NCBI RefSeq assembly: GCF_001578945.1 | Contig: NZ_KQ969550.1 | Location: forward strand, 403,101-467,100 | Source of the DNA: Streptococcus oralis | GTDB lineage: Bacteria > Bacillota > Bacilli > Lactobacillales > Streptococcaceae | Length of the DNA: 64,000 bases | Reading direction: 5' to 3' | Shown here: in pieces, positions 46,103 through 54,881 of the stretch | Layout of the letters: each line of letters begins with the position of its first letter | How positions within the stretch are numbered: position 1 is the first letter of the stretch | Notes under the pieces: model-generated | Databases searched by the model: none | What the model saw: only the letters and a program-made list of their open reading frames with translations | What the model was told of the DNA's origin: nothing | Made by a program: the position numbers and the translations under genes

Positions 46103-47788
46103 CTAGTTTTTCTTTCGATATTGGGTAACAAATAAAGCAAGTGAGGACATAATCATCAAAACGACTGTGTAGACAAAGCTCATGGCTTGAGCATTGGAAG
46201 TCGCAGTTTCGTCACTCGCCGCCTTGATCACAATTCCCAAAGGTTGGAAGAGCGGATGGTAGAGAAAGACTGATAAATCATAATCCGCTAGGAGGGAATT
46301 AAAGTTCAGAACAATAACCGATAAGACGGTTGGCATGATAAAAGGAATAATGACCTTCACCATAGTATAGAAGGTGGAAGCCCCCATACTCTTTGCAGCT
46401 TCTTCCATATTGTCATCAATGCTGAAAAAGACAGCCTTAATCATCCGATAAGAAAAGGGAAGTTTAATGACGATGTAGGCAATCAACATGATGATTAAGG
46501 TTCCTACCAAGACTTGATTCAAGACTAAGAATCTTGGCTCATTGTAGGTGAATAAGAGTCCGATTGCAATCAAGGTTCCGGGCAGAACCCAAGGAAGCAA
46601 AGCACCGTATTCAAAGACCATATTCCACTTGCTCTTAGATTTGTGAACGATCCGAGCTATGACAATAGCTAGGAAGGTTACAATGACAGCTGCTAGAAGG
46701 GAGTAGACCAAGCTGACCAAATAAGGCATAAAGGCTGATGAATTTTCAAACAACTGTGCATAATTGTCAAAGGTCAGAGCTGACAGGTCTAGACGTCCGG
46801 TCTTAATGGCAAGCGAAGAGCTAAAGGAGTAAAGAATAACTAGCACAATCGGCATCATGTAGATCAAGAACAAGACATAAGCCAAGATGTGTGTTAGGAC
46901 ATTCCAAACTGGAGACGTAATCTTTTGCTTGTGCAAGCGAGCTTTGGTCTTGCTGACCGAGATATAGTTGCCTCCACGTTCCACACGATTTAAAATTGCC
47001 AGCAATATAATAGTTGCAACCCCAAGAACAATCGCCAAGAAGGCTGCAATATCCCTAGAAGCCGTTGTTTTTGCAAAGGTAATAATCATCGGGTTGATGG
47101 TTTGAAACTCCGTTCCACCAACAATCAAGGGTGCAGAAACAGCAGACAAACCTGTCAAGAAAGTCAGGATGGTCAAAGCAAAGAGGGTTGGTTTTAGGGT
47201 TGGAAGAACGATTTTCCAAATAACCGTGGAGGGCTTGGCTCCCATATTGCGGGCTGCTTCGATGGTATGGTAATCCAGGGAGCGAACCGCATTGGTCAAA
47301 AACATGATATGGTTGGAAGTACAGGCAAAGGTCATGATAAAGAGCACTGCCCCGTAACCGTGGAACCAGTTATTGTCGAGATTGGGTAAAACTGTTTGGA
47401 ACAAGACTGTCATCAACCCCTTTGGTCCGTAGACAAACTTGTAACCTGCAACCAGCACCACGCCTCCATAGATCAAGGAAGTCATGTAACCTAAGCGAAG
47501 AATTTTGGCCCCCTTGATGTCCCAATATTCGGTCAGGAGAACGACTAAGGTTCCGACTACATTGACCGTAACAACCATGGATACGGCCAAGATAAAACTA
47601 TTGATGATGCTGTTGACCGCTCGTTCTGAATTAAAAACCTTGGTCACAGCTGAAAAAGTGAGACTGCCCCCTTTAAAAAAGACGTCTTTTAAAAGGTTGA
47701 GATTAGGAAAGACGATAAAGGCAGCAATAATCCACAAAAGAACAAGCTTAACGAGAAGCTGTTGCCAGTTAATGGTTCGTTTTTTCAT
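46103..47788 (-). CDS. Double-length ABC importer permease (AfuB/FbpB type)
   Basis: This 561-residue permease has 12 membrane segments in two halves, each with an EAA loop ([21 protein letters not shown] near residue 180 and [22 protein letters not shown] near 460). This fused form is typical of the ferric iron, thiamine and sugar-phosphate (Afu) importers. It works with the 47798 ATPase and 48812 binding protein. The GDPD and HAD genes in the same operon favour an organic phosphate over iron. Confidence 0.88.
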   Translation of the reverse strand: MKKRTINWQQLLVKLVLLWIIAAFIVFPNLNLLKDVFFKGGSLTFSAVTKVFNSERAVNSIINSFILAVSMVVTVNVVGTLVVLLTEYWDIKGAKILRLGYMTSLIYGGVVLVAGYKFVYGPKGLMTVLFQTVLPNLDNNWFHGYGAVLFIMTFACTSNHIMFLTNAVRSLDYHTIEAARNMGAKPSTVIWKIVLPTLKPTLFALTILTFLTGLSAVSAPLIVGGTEFQTINPMIITFAKTTASRDIAAFLAIVLGVATIILLAILNRVERGGNYISVSKTKARLHKQKITSPVWNVLTHILAYVLFLIYMMPIVLVILYSFSSSLAIKTGRLDLSALTFDNYAQLFENSSAFMPYLVSLVYSLLAAVIVTFLAIVIARIVHKSKSKWNMVFEYGALLPWVLPGTLIAIGLLFTYNEPRFLVLNQVLVGTLIIMLIAYIVIKLPFSYRMIKAVFFSIDDNMEEAAKSMGASTFYTMVKVIIPFIMPTVLSVIVLNFNSLLADYDLSVFLYHPLFQPLGIVIKAASDETATSNAQAMSFVYTVVLMIMSSLALFVTQYRKKN

Positions 47789-47797
47789 AGCCTCCTC

Positions 47798-48793
47798 CTA
47801 GTATTGCAAGACATCATCAGGGCTCAAGTAAAGAGTCATTTCGTCCCCGATCTTTCTATTGGAGAAGCCATCGTTTTTGTCCAAAACATGGATCACATCT
47901 CCTGTTTGCACTTTGAGTGTATATTTGATGAGGACACCTTCAAATTCAAAATCCATAACCTTGGCCTGAACCATCAAATCCTTTTCATTTTCTTTACTAA
48001 AGCGAACCCGTTCTAAACGAATATAACCTTCCTTGTCCTTAAAGGATGGATGGAGTTCTTTTAGGAGTTGACTGGAAAGAACATTGGTATCCCCTATAAA
48101 TTCACAGACAAATTGTGTTTGGGAAGCATTGTAGATTTCCTTTGGTGTGCCAATCTGCTCGATGTAACCATTGTTAAAAACAGCGATGCGATCAGACAAG
48201 GTAAGGGCTTCTTCTTGGTCATGGGTAACGTAAAGCGTAGTGATTTTGAGTTCTTTTTGAAGACGCTTCAACTCTTTTCTCAGATCAATCCGGAGTTTGG
48301 CATCCAAGTTTGACAAGGGTTCATCCAAACACAAGATTTTTGGTTCTAAGACCAGAGCCCGTGCCAAGGCAACCCGTTGTTGCTGGCCACCTGAGAGTTC
48401 AGAAACGTTGCGCGTTAACTGTTGATCGGAAATCTTGATCTTTGCTGCAACCTCATGAACCTTGGCCTTGATAATATCTGGGCTGATTTTTTTCACTTTT
48501 AGTCCAAAGGCAATATTGTCATATACCGTCATGGTTGGAAAGAGGGCATAGGACTGAAACACGATCCCAATACCACGTTTCTCAGGTTCTAGATGCGTGA
48601 TGTCCTGATTATCTACCAAAATGGCTCCCTTACTCGGAGTCAAAAATCCAACTAAGGCCCGCAAGGTCGTCGATTTTCCACATCCACTAGGACCAAGGAA
48701 GGTGAAAAATTCACCTTCTTTGATCTCCAGATTGAGATTTTCAATCGCGACAAAATCGCCATAGGAAATTTCAACTGTATCAAATTTAATCAT
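47798..48793 (-). CDS. ABC importer ATP-binding protein (PotA/AfuC type)
   Basis: This 331-residue ATPase has Walker A GPSGCGKST (about residues 35-43), signature LSGGQQQR, Walker B ILCLDEPLSNLD and the switch VTHDQEE. The C-terminal TOBE-like domain (about residues 240-331) is that of importer ATPases. It lies 9 bases before the permease gene. Spermidine and iron ATPases look alike, so the substrate must come from its partners. Confidence 0.9.
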   Translation of the reverse strand: MIKFDTVEISYGDFVAIENLNLEIKEGEFFTFLGPSGCGKSTTLRALVGFLTPSKGAILVDNQDITHLEPEKRGIGIVFQSYALFPTMTVYDNIAFGLKVKKISPDIIKAKVHEVAAKIKISDQQLTRNVSELSGGQQQRVALARALVLEPKILCLDEPLSNLDAKLRIDLRKELKRLQKELKITTLYVTHDQEEALTLSDRIAVFNNGYIEQIGTPKEIYNASQTQFVCEFIGDTNVLSSQLLKELHPSFKDKEGYIRLERVRFSKENEKDLMVQAKVMDFEFEGVLIKYTLKVQTGDVIHVLDKNDGFSNRKIGDEMTLYLSPDDVLQY

Positions 48794-48811
48794 GTTTCTG
48801 TCTCGCTATTT

Positions 48812-49867
48812 CTATTGAACAAATTCAAGTTCTGCTTTTTCGACCCATTTATCAATATTTTCAGCGATAAAGGTCCAGTCCAACTCTTGTGGATTGACTG
48901 CTGCTCTAAAGGTTTTCACAGCATCAGACGCTTTTTCAAGTGCTTTTGTGTTGGCTGGAATGGTTCCAAATTTTTGACTCCACTCAGCTTGTACTTCTTC
49001 ACCACCAAACCAGTTGATAAAGTCTTTGGCCAATTCTTGTTTCTTAGAAGACGCAATCACTCCAGCTTGCTCTGTGACAAAAGGAACACCAACTTTTGGA
49101 CTCATTACTTGAAGATCGACGGATCGTTCTGTTTCTGTTTGCAAGAAACCAGAACCCCAAAGCATGGTGTAGTCGATTCCCTTGTCTCCTTCTAGGAGAG
49201 TCGTTGCATAGTTTTCATCCTTGCCATAGATATAGGCATTTTGGATGTACTTTTTAGCTACATCCCATCCTTCTTTGGAAACTCCAAGCTCCCCGCTAGT
49301 GTCTTGGTAACGTGAAAGGATACTTGAGAGGATGATTTTAGAAGTACCACCACCGAGGCTGAAGATTCCATATTTCCCTTTATACTGACTGCCGGTCAAG
49401 TCTGTCCAATCACTTGGCATGGTCACTTCTGGTTTTCCTGCTAGAACCAGTGGTTGAACAACAGTTGGATAGAAGTAGCCATCCTTATCTCCAAGGCTCA
49501 AATCAACATCAGAAGACCAACTAGGATTGTACTTCACTAGAAGTTCTGCCACTTTTAGTTTATTGTATTCCAAATTGTTGAGACCATAAACAAGGTCAGC
49601 GATCCCATTATTTTTCTCCGCAATCAAGCGGTCTACTAATTCTCCTCCGGGAATGTCTACCACTTGGATATTGTAGCCTGCTGCTTTTGCTTTTTCTTCG
49701 ATCCATTCCTTGCGGCCTTCAGAGGCAGAGTTAGAATAGATAACCAATTGTTGGCTCTTATCTAGAGAACCACCTGCTTCACTATTAGAAGCGTTTGATT
49801 GGCCTGCTCCACAAGCGGCTAAGGTCAAGGCTGATACTGCTACGAACATGCTCCATACTTTTTTCAT
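48812..49867 (-). CDS. ABC importer substrate-binding lipoprotein (FbpA/AfuA type)
   Basis: This 351-residue lipoprotein has the signal MKKVWSMFVAVSALTLAAC, with the lipidated Cys at residue 19. ATG 49867 is chosen for GGAGG upstream. The mature protein is of the FbpA/FutA fold (LVIYSNSASEGRKEWIEEKAKAAG). The paired tyrosines that bind iron in FbpA are not evident to me, and the Afu subgroup binds sugar phosphates. Together with GDPD, this suggests uptake of glycerophosphodiesters or sugar phosphates. Confidence 0.85.
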   Translation of the reverse strand: MKKVWSMFVAVSALTLAACGAGQSNASNSEAGGSLDKSQQLVIYSNSASEGRKEWIEEKAKAAGYNIQVVDIPGGELVDRLIAEKNNGIADLVYGLNNLEYNKLKVAELLVKYNPSWSSDVDLSLGDKDGYFYPTVVQPLVLAGKPEVTMPSDWTDLTGSQYKGKYGIFSLGGGTSKIILSSILSRYQDTSGELGVSKEGWDVAKKYIQNAYIYGKDENYATTLLEGDKGIDYTMLWGSGFLQTETERSVDLQVMSPKVGVPFVTEQAGVIASSKKQELAKDFINWFGGEEVQAEWSQKFGTIPANTKALEKASDAVKTFRAAVNPQELDWTFIAENIDKWVEKAELEFVQ

Positions 49868-49871
49868 CTGT

Positions 49872-50702
49872 TTATCCTCCAATAGTTTCTTTGTGTTGAA
49901 TATAGTTTTTCAAGTAAAGTGGCCAATCGGTTTGAATAATGTCAAACCCTAAATCAATCAATCGTCCCCAACTTACTTCTGGTCCTTCTGTAATGGCTAA
50001 ATTGTCATCCAAACCTGCAGATAAAAGGATGGAATCATTTAAGGTCAAAGCGTTAACCCAGAGAAGGATGCCTTTTGCTTTTAGTTCTTCGAGTAAAGAT
50101 GCTTCTAGCAATTCCGAATCAAAATGTTCAAAGATCAACTCTACTGCTGCAATTTGCAGATTTTCATAAGAAAGGGCTAGGTCTAACTCTTCCTTGGTTG
50201 CGACAATGGGCATAAACTGAATGTCTAAGCCAGACGCTGCCAACTGGTCCAAGTATTCTTTCTTGGCAGGGGCCTTTAAGAGGAGCTGAGGGAGAGCCTT
50301 GGAGCTTTTCAACTCATCCAAGAAAGTATCCCAGTAAAACCAGCTACGATCTACGTTAATCCAGGTTTTTCCGAGGAGCTTGTGAAAAATCAATTCCAAA
50401 CTTTCAACCTTTTGATCAATAGGCTCTCCTGAAGTATTTTGAACTTGCTGGTTTTGGATTTCTTCAGCTGACATTTTTAAAATATCCACCGCTTCTCCAA
50501 ATACAATCTTTTCTTGACCATCATGAAAGCCAAAGAATTTTCCATCCGTGCTGCGGACAACATCGACCTCCACCATATCCGCCCCATGTCTAAGAGCATT
50601 CAGATAGGCTAGGCTGGTATTTTGGATCACGTTGCCCCCACTCGTTCCACGGTGAGCAGCCACTAGAACCCCTTTTTTTCGTAAGTCTGCTAATGTTTCC
50701 AT
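49872..50702 (-). CDS. Glycerophosphodiester phosphodiesterase family protein
   Basis: This 276-residue GDPD-fold protein has AAHRGTSG near residue 16, MVEVDVVRSTDGKFFGFHDGQE near 38-59 and a C-terminal IIQTDWP. GDPD enzymes normally carry HRG...PENT with a metal-binding Glu; here the segment reads NVIQNTSLAY, with Gln in place of that Glu. The catalytic His pair (HRG and HDG) is kept. There is no signal peptide, so it acts in the cytoplasm, presumably on a phosphodiester brought in by the importer. It is first in the operon, behind a strong promoter with LacI-type operators. Confidence 0.85.
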   Translation of the reverse strand: METLADLRKKGVLVAAHRGTSGGNVIQNTSLAYLNALRHGADMVEVDVVRSTDGKFFGFHDGQEKIVFGEAVDILKMSAEEIQNQQVQNTSGEPIDQKVESLELIFHKLLGKTWINVDRSWFYWDTFLDELKSSKALPQLLLKAPAKKEYLDQLAASGLDIQFMPIVATKEELDLALSYENLQIAAVELIFEHFDSELLEASLLEELKAKGILLWVNALTLNDSILLSAGLDDNLAITEGPEVSWGRLIDLGFDIIQTDWPLYLKNYIQHKETIGG

Positions 50703-50753
50703 TTAAAGCATTCCTTTCTGCTGTTCTTTGGTTTTTGTAAACCCTTCCATTTC

Positions 50754-50781
50754 ATTATACACCATTTTTGGAACGTGTCAA
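50754..50781 (-). promoter_or_regulatory. Strong promoter of the GDPD/importer operon
   Basis: A perfect TTGACA (50776-50781) and a perfect TATAAT (50754-50759) are spaced by 16 bases. Confidence 0.85.
50768..50781. promoter_or_regulatory. LacI-type operator O1
   Basis: TTGGAACGTGTCAA has the central CG and the near-symmetry of LacI-family operators and overlaps the -35. A second copy lies 75 bases upstream. Confidence 0.65.
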
Positions 50782-50842
50782 TTATTTTTTGTAAAAATTT
50801 AAGAATTTCCTGCATTTATTTTATCTTTTAGACTCCAAATGA

Positions 50843-50856
50843 TTGGAACGTATCAT
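50843..50856. promoter_or_regulatory. LacI-type operator O2
   Basis: TTGGAACGTATCAT matches O1 at 12 of 14 positions. The 75-base centre distance is about seven helical turns and could permit DNA looping. Confidence 0.6.
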
Positions 50857-50996
50857 TTATATCCTGTATTTCTGCCCTAATAGACAGTAAAAATCATCTG
50901 CAAATTAGAAAACTAGGCACAGATTGCTCAAAAGACTCTTGTGGGACTATATAGGACTAAACGCTGCTGACCTGCTTTGAAAAGATTAAGACCCAT

Positions 50997-51023
50997 CAAA
51001 AAACATCAAGGAAAACCTTGATG
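50997..51023 (-). terminator. Terminator of the decayed transporter locus
   Basis: CATCAAGG and CCTTGATG arms (51004-51023) with an AAAA loop, followed by TTTTTT on the minus strand. Confidence 0.75.
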
Positions 51024-51064
51024 AGATCTTGTCTGATATTGGGACTGGTTTGGGGGAGTTTTCC

Positions 51065-51517
51065 CTATAAGAAAACTGAAAAAACTAGTAGGAGAGTCGT
51101 TGCCAGCAAGCCACTCATAAAAATCTGAGAAAGAGTTACCAAGCGATTACTTTTGTACTTCTCTATAGGTAGGGGTAACAGATAATGGATTCCCAAAAAA
51201 ATCAAAACAGGTAACAAGTAGTCTAGCAAATAACTAAAATATGCGCCTGTTAAAAAGGCTAAAATCAGCCCATAGGGTAAAAAGATGAGCGAAAAACAAG
51301 CAATGAAGCGAAGCAGATCGTAGCGAAGATTGTTTAATTTTCTGGGATGATAAAACAGAGTAACATCCCCCTCTTGAGTCCGTAAAATCCCGTAATAGGC
51401 AAGATAGAGAATTCCCAAAATGCTGATAGAAAACAAAACCCTATCTGACAAATGATCTTGACTAATATAAGAAATGATTGACAAAAAATAGAAGGAGAGT
51501 AGTTCCAATCCCCGCAA
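51065..51517 (-). pseudogene. Remnant of an ABC-2-like membrane protein gene
   Basis: The open frame gives 150 residues with four hydrophobic segments and a polar loop EGDVTLFYHPRKLNNLRYD. Upstream another frame encodes a better-looking start of the same kind of protein (LLIILAGIGTTLLLFFVNHF), preceded by stops. This suggests frameshifts near 51480 and nonsense changes. No convincing ribosome site precedes the ATG. It could be an ABC permease relic or a small membrane protein. Confidence 0.5.
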
Positions 51518-51883
51518 GGATGATTAGGAGTTCTTACCAGCTTGAGAAGCGACGAAAGAGCCCAAATAGCTACTGCGTCATTCGTTTATTACGAAACTCA
51601 TTTGGAAGCTGAAGACTTTGAACCAGCTTCTCTATTTTCTTAACCGCCAAAGGCATATCGAATCATGCGATAGACCAAATCGCCAGCCTTCAGTAATTCC
51701 CACTGATGATTCCAGATTCAAAAAAAACTCTGACTCAGGTGGAAATCTTTGGGAAGTTTCTGAAAACTTCAGTTGCATTTTCAATTATAACTCAAGGCCA
51801 TCATAGTGTAAATTGCTGTTCAGGCGCTATTTCGTGCATTTCAGGAACTGGTTTGAGAAAAGGAAAAATTATCTGTTTCACAA
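51518..51883 (-). other. Decayed coding remnants
   Basis: Short open stretches on the minus strand resemble gene ends, for example WELLKAGDLVYRMIRYAFGG before a stop near 51643 and KKIEKLVQSLQLPNEFRNKR before a stop near 51573. They are broken by stops and frame changes. No intact gene is seen. Confidence 0.45.
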
Positions 51884-51920
51884 GAAACATCCTGCAGTTG
51901 ATTTCCTGCAGGATGTTTTT
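51884..51920. terminator. Terminator after the GH20 gene
   Basis: AAACATCCTGCAG pairs with CTGCAGGATGTTT around a short loop, with TTTTT on the plus side and a weaker T stretch on the minus side. Confidence 0.65.
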
Positions 51921-51933
51921 CTAGATTGTTTTC

Positions 51934-53814
51934 CTAGGTTGTGTAGATAGTCGAAGCTGTCGCAATGGTATGCCACTGATTAGCTGTAGTTGCTGAGAAA
52001 TCCTTGTCTGCGTAGAAATCAGTAAATGGTAGGATTTCAACCTCTAGTTCGTCGATGCGGTCAATCTGTCCTGCCAGATAAGCCTCGATGCGGCTTTCTG
52101 CTCGTTTGATACGTTGCAAAAGTCCGCCCATTCGGATATCGACTGTATCCAAGCCAAAGACCTTATTTTCTTTTAGCCATTGGTGGCTAAAGGTTTGGTG
52201 GAAATCTTCGATCTCGCTTCTGAGTTTTGGTAATTCTTGTCTGACGATTTGCTGCAAGCTGACTTTGTCACCGGCTTTATAAGCTTCACGAATGCGTCGT
52301 CCTACATCGACTTTGCTACTTAAAATCTGGTTCAACTGGGCCTGAGTTTCAAAAAGGTAAGCATAAGGCCCTGCTTGTTGGGAAATAACTGTCAAGCCTG
52401 CTGCGGCCTTTTCAAAGTGTGCTCGGTCTTGTTCAGGATTGATATGCTGATCCAAAAGCGGGCAGAGAATATCCTGATAAAAGACATAGCGATTGGGGTT
52501 GATCCCACTGAGATTGGCTGGCAGATCTGGCAAGAGATTGGCCAAGTCAATCTGCATGAAATCCTCAACAGATAGACCTGTATTAGTCTTAAAATGAGCA
52601 GACAAACGGTCTAAATCATTGCGGTAGCTGAGTTCTGCCCAGATTTGCAAGCTTGGTAGGATAGAGAACTGGGCTGTTTCACCACCATTGTCCCCCCAAC
52701 CCGTTACAATGACTTCTTTGATGTCATTGGCACGACAGGCTTTATTGGCCTCGATAGCAATCAGGCTGCTAAAGTGATTATTGGGTGTAAAGCCGATCCA
52801 TTTCCAAGCGCCCCCTGCAAAGGCAATATCTTGGCTAATCTTGTGATGGTTGCGGAAATTGCGGTTGTATTTTTCCTCGCTATCCTGATAATAATCCCAG
52901 TAAACCAAGGTTACACGGTCTTTGAGACGGTCTAGGTAGACACGAGTTTCCTCTGGAATTTCCACGTCACGGTCGTACTGGCCATCTGCTGACATGAGTT
53001 TGAAGAACATATCGCTCCACATCTGGCAGTGGAAACCATACTTGTCAGCAATATCCAGCACACGCTCCAAGTGTTGGCACATGAGAAGACTGCGGTCCAC
53101 AACGCCGTTTAAGATGAGATAGCGTCCCAAACCAACTAAGTGAGCCTCATCCATACCGATATTGACCTTGCGAGTCTGCAGTTTAGATAGAGTGGCAAAC
53201 ATGCCATCAATCAAGTCATAAACCTTGTCTTCTCCGATCAGGAGAATGTCCTCTACATCGCGCAAGACCTGTACTTCCTTGACACCCCATTTGACAAAGG
53301 CCGACAAGTGGGCCAAGGTCTGGATACAGGGCACAAAGGTCATATCAAACTGCTGGGCGTAGGCTTCGATTTCCTGTAATTCCTCAGCTGAATAAGCCCC
53401 GCGGAAGTAACCAAAGTAAGGTTGCCCCTCAATCTGGTAGGTGTCCTCCATATAGAGCTCAAAGGTTGAGTAGCCCATGAGAGCCAAGACCTCAATCATC
53501 TGCTTGGCAGAAGCCACATTCAGTACCGCATTTCGAGAACAGTCTGCCATGTAGGCCAAATCTTCATAAGCCGCCTGCTCCTCAATCGCTACTTTGTCAT
53601 CTTCTACTAGAGTTGTCGCTAACAAGGACAAGGCGCGGTAGAGTTGATGAGGTTTGCGATAGGTTAGTTGATACTGTCCCCCCTCACCCTTAATAGAGAT
53701 AGAGGCTTGATCAGACTGAGCGACTGCAACTTCCACATCTGGTAAAGAGATATGTTTTGTCAGCAAGTCGATTGCCTGAGTTTGTTTGGGACTAAGTCCT
53801 GTAAAAATTACCAT
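51934..53814 (-). CDS. Cytoplasmic beta-N-acetylhexosaminidase, family GH20
   Basis: The product has 626 residues from ATG 53814 (AGGAGG upstream) and no signal peptide. The GH20 catalytic Asp-Glu pair is in [11 protein letters not shown] (residues 222-223), with MWSDMFFK and VYWDYYQ further on. It resembles the pneumococcal intracellular GH20C enzyme, which trims terminal GlcNAc or GalNAc from imported glycans. Its start overlaps the ROK gene end by 7 bases. The enzyme set around it degrades N-glycans after import. Confidence 0.9.
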   Translation of the reverse strand: MVIFTGLSPKQTQAIDLLTKHISLPDVEVAVAQSDQASISIKGEGGQYQLTYRKPHQLYRALSLLATTLVEDDKVAIEEQAAYEDLAYMADCSRNAVLNVASAKQMIEVLALMGYSTFELYMEDTYQIEGQPYFGYFRGAYSAEELQEIEAYAQQFDMTFVPCIQTLAHLSAFVKWGVKEVQVLRDVEDILLIGEDKVYDLIDGMFATLSKLQTRKVNIGMDEAHLVGLGRYLILNGVVDRSLLMCQHLERVLDIADKYGFHCQMWSDMFFKLMSADGQYDRDVEIPEETRVYLDRLKDRVTLVYWDYYQDSEEKYNRNFRNHHKISQDIAFAGGAWKWIGFTPNNHFSSLIAIEANKACRANDIKEVIVTGWGDNGGETAQFSILPSLQIWAELSYRNDLDRLSAHFKTNTGLSVEDFMQIDLANLLPDLPANLSGINPNRYVFYQDILCPLLDQHINPEQDRAHFEKAAAGLTVISQQAGPYAYLFETQAQLNQILSSKVDVGRRIREAYKAGDKVSLQQIVRQELPKLRSEIEDFHQTFSHQWLKENKVFGLDTVDIRMGGLLQRIKRAESRIEAYLAGQIDRIDELEVEILPFTDFYADKDFSATTANQWHTIATASTIYTT

Positions 53815-54677
53815 TCTTTTTCCTCCTGTAACCAATTGACTAAAGCACCGTAAAGATTGGCATCTGCATGATAAGTACAGGCCCGAATAAGGGGTGCAAC
53901 AGTATATTCTTCATAGTCTTCTACAAGTTTGTCAACAGCTTTTTTGACACCTGCGATAAAATCAGAATTTTGACTGATAGAACCACCCAAACTAATCACA
54001 TCAGGATCGATAAGATATTGGATATTAAGCAGTCCTTGAGCCAAATTGCGATTCATGCGGCCAATAGCTTCTTGACAAAGGGCATTGCCTGCCGCCGCCT
54101 CTTGGTAAATCTTGCGACCGTCCCAATCGGTTCGACCAGATTTTTCAATCACATGCCGAACAAGGCTACCTGTTGAGGCTAATTGCGACCAGTTATTGAG
54201 ATTTTCAGCAGGTGCAAGAGTAGTCATATAGCCAAATTCTCCTCCCAAGCCGTGGCGACCCCGATGCAACTTACCATTGATAATCATAGCACCGCCAATC
54301 CCTGTCCCGACGACAACACAAGCTGCATTTTCAATCTCTGGATGAGCTAGTAATTCACTGAGTCCGACACAGTTGGCATCGTTTTCCAGATGAACAGGAA
54401 TCTGGTAGCGCCTGAGTGTTTCATACCAAGAAAATCCGTGTATATAAGGAACAGCACTAAATCCGTCAATCACACCTGTCTCTTGATTTACCGCTCCTGG
54501 GACACTCATGGCAATCCCACGGTAAGTTTGCGCTGATAAGTGTTGGTCTAGCCAAGTAAGTAAATCCTCCAAACTTTCTGGTGTTGGGGTACTTGCCTTA
54601 TCCAGTATTTTTCCATCAGGAGTTAGACTGGCAAACTTAATGCCAGTTCCTCCAATATCAATCGTTGCGATAGTCAT
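53808..54677 (-). CDS. ROK-family sugar kinase-like protein
   Basis: This 289-residue protein has the N-terminal ATP motif [13 protein letters not shown] (residues 4-16) and the sugar-binding ENDANCVG with the catalytic Asp. No helix-turn-helix is present, so it is a kinase-type ROK protein and not a repressor. The usual zinc motif CxCGxxGCxE is missing; the region after GLGGEFGYM reads [12 protein letters not shown]. In the pneumococcal cluster the equivalent protein is predicted to phosphorylate mannose or a related sugar. It overlaps the GH20 gene by 7 bases. Confidence 0.85.
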   Translation of the reverse strand: MTIATIDIGGTGIKFASLTPDGKILDKASTPTPESLEDLLTWLDQHLSAQTYRGIAMSVPGAVNQETGVIDGFSAVPYIHGFSWYETLRRYQIPVHLENDANCVGLSELLAHPEIENAACVVVGTGIGGAMIINGKLHRGRHGLGGEFGYMTTLAPAENLNNWSQLASTGSLVRHVIEKSGRTDWDGRKIYQEAAAGNALCQEAIGRMNRNLAQGLLNIQYLIDPDVISLGGSISQNSDFIAGVKKAVDKLVEDYEEYTVAPLIRACTYHADANLYGALVNWLQEEKEW

Positions 54678-54881
54678 TATTTTTACCACAATAAGGAGCG
54701 AAAACATTCATTTTTGTATTTTCGCTCCCCTTTCTATGTCATAGTGTCTATTCCGTATTTTCATCCAGCTTATCTTTGTAGTTCACATATCAGAAATATA
54801 TGCTTGCATGCTACAACAAAAACTGTTTGCCTACAAGATTAGTAAATAACTACTGCGATGGCTGGAATCCTTTAGAAAAGT

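Noticed and set aside
46103-49867. Ferric iron uptake system
   Set aside because: Similarity to Fbp/Afu components alone is not enough. The operon context (GDPD, HAD phosphatase, LacI-type control) points to an organic phosphate.
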